9,836 nt of DNA, from contig JAGVUW010000667.1 in NCBI GenBank assembly GCA_019136035.1, forward strand, positions 1-9,836, written 5' to 3'. The notes below the pieces were generated by a model. The model worked only from the letters and a program-made list of their open reading frames with translations. It did no database searches and was not told where the DNA came from. The position numbers and the translations under genes were made by a program. Source of the DNA: Verrucomicrobiota bacterium. Lineage in GTDB: Bacteria > Verrucomicrobiota > Lentisphaeria > Oligosphaerales > JAFGRS01. Positions 5,019 through 9,836 of this stretch are shown here, one piece after another (the first letter of the stretch is position 1; each line of letters begins with the position of its first letter).

Positions 5019-5471
5019 ATGAAGAAGACCGTCTGGGTGATTGGCGTCAACCCTCCGTGCCCGCGATGTGATCTGTTGCGGCAGCGGGTCCAGAACCTGG
5101 GCAGGGAGTTGGGGATAGCGATGGACTTCCGGAAGCTGACGTACAGCGACCAGGACGCCCGCGGTCTGGCCGCCTCCATCGGAAAGACAACAGGAACGGC
5201 GAAGGATGTCGAGCGGCTGGCCGGAATCCGCATCGACTGGGACCGCCTGAGCGACCTGGGGGCGACCCCGCCGACTTATCCGGACGATAGGGAGGTCCTT
5301 GAGGGACCGGCGAGGCAATGGTCACCCGAGTTCGATGCGGTGCTTCGGCCATGTCAGGAGAGGGCCGACGCGGTAGGTGTGCTGATGACCCCGATTCTGG
5401 TCGTCGACGGGAAGGTGGTGCATCACGGGAGCGTGCCGTCGATGGACCAGTTACGGGCATGGCTGTTGTGA
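5019..5471 (+). CDS. Thioredoxin-fold protein with CPRC redox motif
   Basis: This is a 150-residue cytosolic protein. It opens with a beta strand (TVWVIG) and a C14-P-R-C17 active site in NPPCPRCDLL, then a helix. It ends with the thioredoxin cis-proline strand MTPILVVDGKVVHHGSVPS (Pro125) and a last helix, MDQLRAWLL. The insert between these parts (about residues 45-110) contains GTAKDVERLAGIRIDW, and a further Cys (112) precedes QERAD. The ends resemble the small redox-active disulphide (thioredoxin_3-like) proteins, while the insert makes it longer. My recollection is that such proteins occur mainly in anaerobes, but this is not certain. The likely role is dithiol-disulphide exchange with an unknown partner. 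ATG 5019 has GAGGG at 5008-5012, six bases upstream. A module A copy begins eight bases after the stop. Confidence 0.8.
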   Translation: MKKTVWVIGVNPPCPRCDLLRQRVQNLGRELGIAMDFRKLTYSDQDARGLAASIGKTTGTAKDVERLAGIRIDWDRLSDLGATPPTYPDDREVLEGPARQWSPEFDAVLRPCQERADAVGVLMTPILVVDGKVVHHGSVPSMDQLRAWLL

Positions 5472-5479
5472 TCACGCAC

Positions 5480-5528
5480 CGCGGGCCGGTCGTCTGAGTC
5501 TGTCATGGCGGCCTGGGTACGTTCCGGA
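5480..5528 (+). repeat. Module A, copy 4
   Basis: The 49-bp element begins CGCGGGCCGGTCGTCTGAGT and ends GGGTACGTTCCGGA. It lies eight bases after the stop of the thioredoxin-like gene and forms a direct pair with copy 5, offset by 69 bases. Confidence 0.75.
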
Positions 5529-5548
5529 CGCGCGATGAGCCGTCCCAT

Positions 5549-5597
5549 GGCGGGTCGGTCCTCTGATTTGGCTTTGGCGGCCTGGGTACCTGCGCCT
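5549..5597 (+). repeat. Module A, copy 5
   Basis: The left end GGCGGGTCGGTCCTCTGATT shows the consensus form exactly, and the centre GGCGGCCTGGGTAC is intact. The tail CTGCGCCT departs from the other copies. It is followed by module C, as are copies 1 and 3. Confidence 0.85.
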
Positions 5598-5642
5598 GAC
5601 GTGAGACTCGACGCAGGACCGAGACGAGCCGGAGGGGGCGGC

Positions 5643-5740
5643 GGGCGCAGAGAGGCGTAAGGGGCGCACGGACGGCATGGAGGGGTGTCTCGGGGGCGGC
5701 CCCCCCTGTCTCTCTTGCGCCTCTTGCGCTTCTTTGCGGC
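5643..5740. repeat. Inverted pair of module C elements
   Basis: A plus-oriented C-like stretch (5645-5671, GCGCAGAGAGGCGTAAGGGG) faces a minus-oriented C (5706-5740, whose reverse complement is GCCGCAAAGAAGCGCAAGAG followed by GCGCAAGAGAGACAG). Between them lies a GGGGG/CCCCC inverted repeat (5692-5705). Together they could fold into one long imperfect hairpin with arms near 30 bp. Confidence 0.7.
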
Positions 5741-5757
5741 AGATCGGTGGGGTGCGG

Positions 5758-5805
5758 GGGTCGGCAGTCGGCAGTCGGTGGACATCGTGGACATCGTGGA
5801 CGGGG
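5758..5805 (+). repeat. Module H: heptamer and nonamer micro-repeats
   Basis: TCGGCAG is repeated twice and runs into TCGG, followed by TGGACATCG, TGGACATCG and TGGACGGGG in direct succession. The nonamer block matches the one at 4471-4497. Confidence 0.75.
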
Positions 5806-5902
5806 TGGCCGGCGGACCGTCGCGGTCGCTGGTGACACCGTCGGGGTCTGGGAGTCCGCGCGGCGGAGATTGGCGGGCGGGGGATCGGCCGGCGCGCCGG
5901 TC

Positions 5903-6000
5903 GCGGCTGGGGACAGCCGCCACGACAGCCCACACACGGCGCCAGGGCGTCCTCTGGCCATCCCCCCGCTGCGCCCTCTGCTTCCTCTGCGGCAAGATCC
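5903..6000 (+). repeat. Modules D and B, copies in region 5
   Basis: GCGGCT-GGGGAC-AGCCGC (5903-5920) is a perfect six-bp hairpin followed by CACGACAGCC, matching 569-600. Module B follows at 5946-6000 (CTCTGGCCATCCCCCCGCTG, then CTCTGCTTCCTCTGCGG). Region 1 has the same D-then-B order. Confidence 0.75.
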
Positions 6001-6083
6001 CCTTCGGGGAGTCCGGGCGGCCAGGTAGTCGGCCGTCGGTGGTCGGTGGTGGTCAGCGATCAGGGCTGTTTGAGGGTCCGGTT

Positions 6084-6276
6084 CTGGCACCCCTTCAGGG
6101 CGCGTGGGTTGTGGGTTCGCGTTTCCGGGGGTCGTGCTCTCGCGCGACCCCCGGCTACGATCTGGCACCCCTTCAGGGTGGCCAGGTGGGCGCTGACGCG
6201 ATCTTCGATCAGCCCTACGATCTGGCACCCCTTCAGGGTGGCCAGGTGGGCGCTGACGCGATCTTCGATCAGCCCT
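6084..6276 (+). repeat. 60-bp perfect tandem duplication with GGCACCCCTTCAGGG units
   Basis: The unit at 6155-6214 is repeated exactly at 6215-6274. It contains GATCTGGCACCCCTTCAGGG, then TGGCCAGGTGGGCGCTGACG and CGATCTTCGATCAGCC. A partial, diverged unit with GGCACCCCTTCAGGGCGCG precedes it (from about 6087), together with the hairpin CCGGGGGTCG/CGACCCCCGG (6125-6154). Each GGCACCC/GGGTGGCC portion can pair as a small stem-loop. Elements with GGCACCCCTTCAGGGTG next to a CCCCCGGCTACGATCTGG hairpin are familiar to me from planctomycete genomes. Confidence 0.9.
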
Positions 6277-6378
6277 GATCGGCGAGCGGCGGGGGTTGCT
6301 GTTGGTGCCGGTTGGTGTAGCTTGATCTGCCGGTTGGCGCGAGCGTCGGATTCGGGATGCCCGGGCCGCCGGCTCCGC

Positions 6379-6464
6379 GGTGCGGCTGTGCGGCCGCACC
6401 CGGCCATCCGCCGGGCGCCAGGCCGGCCTGGTTCACGCGCCGCCGCGCGGCGCGTGACCAGGCC
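6379..6464. repeat. Two strong hairpins upstream of the EamA gene
   Basis: GGTGCGGC/GCCGCACC (6379-6400) is a perfect eight-bp stem with a six-base loop. GGCCTGGTTCACGCGCC/GGCGCGTGACCAGGCC (6425-6464) pairs along its length with one bulged T and is related to the module G hairpin (TTCACGCGCCGC). They stand 54 to 140 bases before the EamA start. They could form a leader structure or be remnants of the repeats. Confidence 0.6.
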
Positions 6465-6517
6465 AGGCCGGTCCCGGCGTTGCGTTCACGTCACCAGCGA
6501 TTGGTTTGGGGTTCTCG

Positions 6518-7423
6518 ATGGGCAACCCAGGCAAGAGCGTCGGTATTCTCGCCATAGCAGGTACAGCCTTCCTCTGGAGCATTGCTGGCCTGTTCATCAA
6601 GATCATCGACTGGAATCCCATCGCGATCGCGGGAGTGCGCAGCCTCATCGCGTCGGTGGTCGTCCTCATCTACCTGAGGCGCCCCAGGCTCCATCTCTCA
6701 TTTCCGCAGGTGGCGGCAGCCCTGGCCTATGCTGCCACCATGCTCCTGTTTGTCTCCGCCAACAAGACGACGACTGCGGCGAACGCGATACTCCTCCAGT
6801 ACCTCGCACCGACGATCACGGCCTTCGTGGGCGCGGCGCTGCTGCGGGAGCACACGCGGGTGGAGCACGTCGTCGCGCTGCCCATCGTGATGGCGGGCAT
6901 GGTCCTGATCTTTGCCGGCAAGCTCGACCGCGGGCAACTGCTGGGCAACGCCCTCGCCCTCGCCTCGGCGCTGACCTTCAGTCTCTTCTTCGTGTTCATG
7001 CGTATGCAGAAGGACAGCTCGCCGCTCGAGTCAGTTCTCCTATCGCACTGGCTGACGGCGGCGATCTGCCTCGTCGTCTCGCTCTTTCTGCCCGTGCCGC
7101 AGGTCACGCTCCGATCGCTCGCTGCGATCGCCGTGCTGGGTGTCATCCAGACCGGCTTGTCGGCCATCCTGTTCTCCATTGCCATCAAACGCATCTCGGC
7201 GGTTCAGGCGAACCTCGTTTCGGTCATCGAGCCGGTGTTCAGCCCCGTGTGGGTGTTCCTTGCCTTAGGGGAGACCCCCGGCGTCAACACGCTGATCGGC
7301 GGCGGCGCGATTGTCCTGGCGGTGACCACCGCGTCCATCATCGACGCGCGCCGAGGAGAGGAGGCGGGGGCGCGTCGGGCGGATGTCGCCCGGCCGGTCG
7401 CGGCCGAGGCCAGCCGCGGCTAG
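6518..7423 (+). CDS. EamA-family (DMT superfamily) transporter
   Basis: This is a 301-residue inner-membrane protein with ten predicted helices (about 8-28, 32-53, 64-82, 88-109, 116-134, 141-162, 172-192, 198-218, 226-250 and 256-275) arranged as two five-helix EamA repeats. The first repeat shows the LWS..G.F.K opening, R41 in helix 2 and ALLREH after helix 4. The second ends VIEPVFSPVWVFLALGE, the typical E-P..... lGE signature. The family exports or exchanges metabolites such as amino acids, but its substrate cannot be read from sequence. I prefer ATG 6518; a TTG at 6506 in the same frame would add four residues, and neither has a strong ribosome site. The tail after residue 278 is charged and Ala/Arg-rich. 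The gene is flanked by G-type hairpins on both sides. Confidence 0.92.
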   Translation: MGNPGKSVGILAIAGTAFLWSIAGLFIKIIDWNPIAIAGVRSLIASVVVLIYLRRPRLHLSFPQVAAALAYAATMLLFVSANKTTTAANAILLQYLAPTITAFVGAALLREHTRVEHVVALPIVMAGMVLIFAGKLDRGQLLGNALALASALTFSLFFVFMRMQKDSSPLESVLLSHWLTAAICLVVSLFLPVPQVTLRSLAAIAVLGVIQTGLSAILFSIAIKRISAVQANLVSVIEPVFSPVWVFLALGETPGVNTLIGGGAIVLAVTTASIIDARRGEEAGARRADVARPVAAEASRG

Positions 7424-7668
7424 CCTGACCTGTTCACGTGCCGCACAGCGGCTCGCGAACAGGTCACCCTTCGGGCTTCGACGCGAGGCACTTGCGGCCT
7501 CTTGCTCAGGGCTGGCCTTGAGCAAGCGGCGCGAAGCGACGCGCGTCGAAACTTGCGCCACAGTGCGGTGCGGCGCAAGTGGATGGTGAGCGAAGCATCC
7601 ATGCTTCGCGAGTGATCCAGGCCGGAGCCGTGTCCACGGCAGCCTCGGAGTCAGGACGCATTCAGCCC
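7424..7668. repeat. Hairpin-rich spacer with module G copy 2
   Basis: Four hairpins follow in 183 bases: GACCTGTTCACGTGCCG/CGGCTCGCGAACAGGTC (7427-7465, 15 of 17 pairs), CTTGCTCAGGG/CCTTGAGCAAG (7501-7526, 10 of 11), ACTTGCGCC/GGCGCAAGT (7551-7580, perfect) and GCGAAGCAT/ATGCTTCGC (7590-7609, perfect). The first starts four bases after the EamA stop and could end its transcript, though there is no T-run. Positions 7424-7503 match module G at 3413-3490. The glycosidase ribosome site (AGGA, 7653-7656) lies at the right end. Confidence 0.75.
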
Positions 7669-9836
7669 ATGAACCAGCACCGAAACGCCATCGAGGTCCG
7701 CAACGGCAAGCCCCGGATGGTCATCGACGGGCGCGCCTACGCGCCCATGGCGTTCGCCACGCTCGGGCCGAGCACCTATGTCGAGGACGGCTACCTGCGC
7801 CGTCTTGGTGAGGCCGGCGTCGAGCTCTTCTTCATCCACTGCAATCTGCCATGGCTGGACGACCCCAGGCTCGACCTCGACAGCCTCGCGCGCAACCTGG
7901 GCCGGCTTCGCCGGGAGGTTCCCGGGGCCAAGGTCCTCCTGCGGCTGAACCTGCACCCGCCGCGGCGTTGGCTCGAGGAGCACCCCGACGAGCTGCTCCG
8001 TCTTGAGAACGGCGAGCTGTTCCGGACCGATTACCACTCCTGCTTCTACCGTTGGGAGGGCATGCCGATCTACTCGCTTGTGTCGAGCGTGTGGCGGGCG
8101 GATGCCGGCGCGCAACTGCGAGAGCTCCTGGAGCGCATCGACGCGCTCCCCGAGGGGGAGGCCGTGGTGGGGCACTTCCTCGCGGCCGGCGGCACGTCCG
8201 AGTGGATTCAGCGCAAGAGCGGCGGCATCGGTGACTACGGCGTCGCGTTTCGGCGTCACTTCGCGGCGTGGCTGCGCCGGAAGTACCGCGATGTCGAGGG
8301 CCTGCGTGCGGCCTGGGGTCGGCCGGGCATCGACTTCGACAGCGTGCCGCTCCCGGCGGCGTCGCGTCTGGGGGTGGTCGGGGGTACGGACGTCCAGGCG
8401 ATGGCGGAGGGCGGAGGAGCGCCGAGTCGTGAAGGCACCCTGGGGCTCTTCGCCAATCCGGCTGAGAACCGCGATGTCCTCGACCTCTACGAGGCCACGC
8501 GCCACGGGGTGGTCGAGTCGATCGAGTTTTTCGCCCGCGTCGTCAAGGAGCACTCCGGCGGCCGCCTGCTGACCGGGGCCTTCCACGGTCAGCTCCTCCA
8601 GGCCGGGATCAGGCGGGTGCTCCTGGAGTCGAAGCACATCGACTTCCTGGCCAACCCCGGTATCTACGTCAACCGCCGCCCCGGGGAGATCACCGACATC
8701 CACTGCATGAGCGACTCGTTCCTGCTCCACGACAAGATCTACATGGTCGAGGACGACGTCCGGACGCACCTGTCGCCGCCGGTGGTCCGGGAGCACTACT
8801 TCATCCGGTCGGCGGCGGACGCGCTCACGCAGATGAAGCGGGATTTTGGCCGGGATCTCTGCCGCAACCTCTACGGCTGGTGGCTCGACATGTACGACCC
8901 GGATGCCCTGTCCAAGGTCGCCACGGTCGACGCCGCCAGGACCATCCCTTCGCCCCCTGGTGAACGCGGGACGTGGTGGTACGACGGCCCCGAGCTGCTC
9001 GCCCTCATCAAGCAGATCCAGGGCATCGCCCGCGACAGCCTGGAGGCGGATTGCCGGCGCTGCAGCGAGATCGCGGTCATCATGGACGAAGGCTCGGCCG
9101 GCCTGTCGACGACCGTGCACAGCCGGATGCTGGACTGGCGCATGAGCATCCTCTCCCGGCTCGGCGCGCCGGTCGATTTCCTCTACACCGAGGACCTGGC
9201 CCACCCGCGGATGCCCGACTACAAGTTCTACATCTTCCCGAACGCCTGCAGCATGGACCGCGCCCGGCGCCGCGCGGCGATGGCCAAGGTCCGGCGGGAT
9301 GGGGCGGTGGCCCTGTGGATCTACGCGGCGGGGGCCCACAACCCCGACGACGACACCTTCAGCGCCGCGAACGCCACGGACCTCACCGGCTTCGGGCTCA
9401 CGTACGTCCCCGACGTCATCGAGACCGCGTTCCGCCTTACCGACGCCGGGCATCCGGCGATCGCAGGGTGCAGCCCCGAACGCATCCACGGCCGTTTCAA
9501 CTACGGCCTCTACCGCAACACCGCCCGGCGGGCCGTCCCGGCCGGGAGGCCGAACCACCAGGCGCCGAATCTCTACGTGGCCGACCCGGAGGCCGACATC
9601 CTGGGCAGGTTCGTCGCCAATGGCGCCCCGGCCCTGGCGCTGCGCGACTTCGGTGCGTGGCGGTCGGTGCATTGCGCCACGCAGTTCATGGACCCCGACC
9701 TCCTCCGGGCGCTGGCCCGTTACGCCGGCTGCGCCATCGTCTGCGACAGCGATGACTTCGTCTTCATGAACACCAGCTACCTGAGCGTCCACGCGGCCAC
9801 GGGAGGCCCCAAGAGGTTCTCGCTTCCCCGGCCGTG
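7669..9836 (+). CDS. GH42-like glycoside hydrolase, 3' end beyond the window
   Basis: This frame is open without a stop from ATG 7669 to the right edge (722 codons). The N-terminus (VRNGKPRMVIDGRAYAPMAF) lacks a signal peptide, so a cytosolic enzyme is likely. A TIM-barrel follows, with LRLNLHPPRRWLEEHPDE, then GHFLAAGGTSEW and FRRHFAAWLRRKYRDVEGLRAAWG, the pattern of GH42 and related beta-galactosidase-like enzymes. By position, E178 (in TSEW) would be the acid/base and E361 (in MVEDDVRTHL) the nucleophile; both are inferred. From about 465 to 600 comes a flavodoxin-like domain like the GH42 trimerisation domain (MDWRM...LGAPVDFLYTEDL, YKFYIFPNACSMD). The substrate is unknown. AGGA stands 12 bases before ATG; GTG 7630 is an alternative start. 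A long frame on the other strand is an artefact. Confidence 0.88.
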   Translation, partial: MNQHRNAIEVRNGKPRMVIDGRAYAPMAFATLGPSTYVEDGYLRRLGEAGVELFFIHCNLPWLDDPRLDLDSLARNLGRLRREVPGAKVLLRLNLHPPRRWLEEHPDELLRLENGELFRTDYHSCFYRWEGMPIYSLVSSVWRADAGAQLRELLERIDALPEGEAVVGHFLAAGGTSEWIQRKSGGIGDYGVAFRRHFAAWLRRKYRDVEGLRAAWGRPGIDFDSVPLPAASRLGVVGGTDVQAMAEGGGAPSREGTLGLFANPAENRDVLDLYEATRHGVVESIEFFARVVKEHSGGRLLTGAFHGQLLQAGIRRVLLESKHIDFLANPGIYVNRRPGEITDIHCMSDSFLLHDKIYMVEDDVRTHLSPPVVREHYFIRSAADALTQMKRDFGRDLCRNLYGWWLDMYDPDALSKVATVDAARTIPSPPGERGTWWYDGPELLALIKQIQGIARDSLEADCRRCSEIAVIMDEGSAGLSTTVHSRMLDWRMSILSRLGAPVDFLYTEDLAHPRMPDYKFYIFPNACSMDRARRRAAMAKVRRDGAVALWIYAAGAHNPDDDTFSAANATDLTGFGLTYVPDVIETAFRLTDAGHPAIAGCSPERIHGRFNYGLYRNTARRAVPAGRPNHQAPNLYVADPEADILGRFVANGAPALALRDFGAWRSVHCATQFMDPDLLRALARYAGCAIVCDSDDFVFMNTSYLSVHAATGGPKRFSLPRP

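Larger units (their letters stand above)
5472..6517. repeat. Composite repeat region 5, 1 kb without genes
   Basis: This is the longest gene-free stretch. In order it holds modules A (5480-5528 and 5549-5597), an inverted pair of C elements (5643-5740), H micro-repeats (5758-5805), the palindrome CCGGCGCGCCGG (5889-5900), D (5903-5935), B (5946-6000), GGTCGGT micro-repeats (6024-6062) and a hairpin plus 60-bp tandem element (6084-6276). Two hairpins follow (6379-6400 and 6425-6464), then the EamA start. The open frames here read as Arg/Pro-rich repeats and I do not accept them as genes. Confidence 0.8.

Noticed and set aside
5503..6399. 298-residue minus-strand frame with repeated peptide blocks
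   Set aside because: The repeated peptide blocks are translations of the 60-bp and micro-repeats; there is no start signal and no fold.
6280..6517. Riboswitch upstream of the EamA gene
   Set aside because: There are two hairpins but no recognisable aptamer core; one hairpin is related to module G found elsewhere without such a gene.
6046..7428. 460-residue plus-strand open frame overlapping the transporter
   Set aside because: It starts in the 60-bp repeats, is Arg/Gly/Ala-rich and out of frame with the convincing ten-helix EamA protein.
240..7609. Insertion sequence or transposon
   Set aside because: No transposase, integrase or clear target-site duplication is visible; only a non-autonomous element remains possible.
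7651..9792. 713-residue open frame on the minus strand
   Set aside because: Its product is Val/Asp/Arg/His-rich with no recognisable fold, and it lies exactly opposite a plus-strand frame with clear glycosidase patterns. GC-rich third positions of a real gene commonly open the opposite frame.

Overview
The window is GC-rich bacterial chromosome with nine supportable coding regions. Two of these are cut by the window edges, and about 61% of the bases are coding. Gene content is mixed and unlinked: a C39-like peptidase fragment, three small proteins of uncertain role, a split-barrel flavoprotein, YheU, a CPRC thioredoxin-fold protein, an EamA transporter and a GH42-like glycosidase. The secreted protein with an Asp-rich calcium-loop motif, the GH42-like enzyme and the type of intergenic repeats all resemble planctomycetes and allied PVC or deep-branching environmental bacteria. 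That assignment is inference; there is no rRNA or marker gene here.

Layout, left to right: a peptidase-domain fragment (3-257, +); a repeat-filled gap; a four-helix membrane protein (930-1388, +); a convergent repeat-filled gap; a membrane-anchored CGNDP protein (1725-2288, -); a divergent gap; a flavin split-barrel protein (2623-2994, +); a convergent repeat gap; a secreted Asp-rich protein (3619-4215, -); a divergent gap; yheU (4612-4836, +); a thioredoxin-like protein (5019-5471, +); a 1-kb repeat gap; an EamA transporter (6518-7423, +); a hairpin-rich spacer; and a GH42-like glycoside hydrolase running off the right edge (7669-9836, +). No two genes overlap or sit close enough to argue for an operon, except perhaps yheU and the thioredoxin-like gene, which are 182 bases apart. 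I see no pathway linking the genes.

The most interesting content is between the genes. Six of the gaps hold mosaics built from a shared set of short modules, which I call A to H. They include a 49-bp element (A, five copies), CGCAAAGAGG/CGCAGAGG-type short-period repeats (C and its opposite-strand form B), a GCGGCT-N6-AGCCGC hairpin (D), an AACCTGTCCCCGCA element (E), a CGCAGGCTTTCAGCCTGCG hairpin element (F), a GACCTGTTCACG hairpin element (G), and 7- or 9-bp micro-repeats (H). The modules lie in the same orientation whatever the direction of the flanking genes, and they mostly follow the same order (A, C, D/F/G, B, E). There is also a perfect duplication of a 60-bp unit, a 54-bp tandem array, and two runs of consecutive hairpins. 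No transposase, CRISPR array, tRNA or rRNA was found. Most of the long open frames in these gaps, and the 713-codon frame opposite the glycosidase, are artefacts of GC-rich or repeated DNA.
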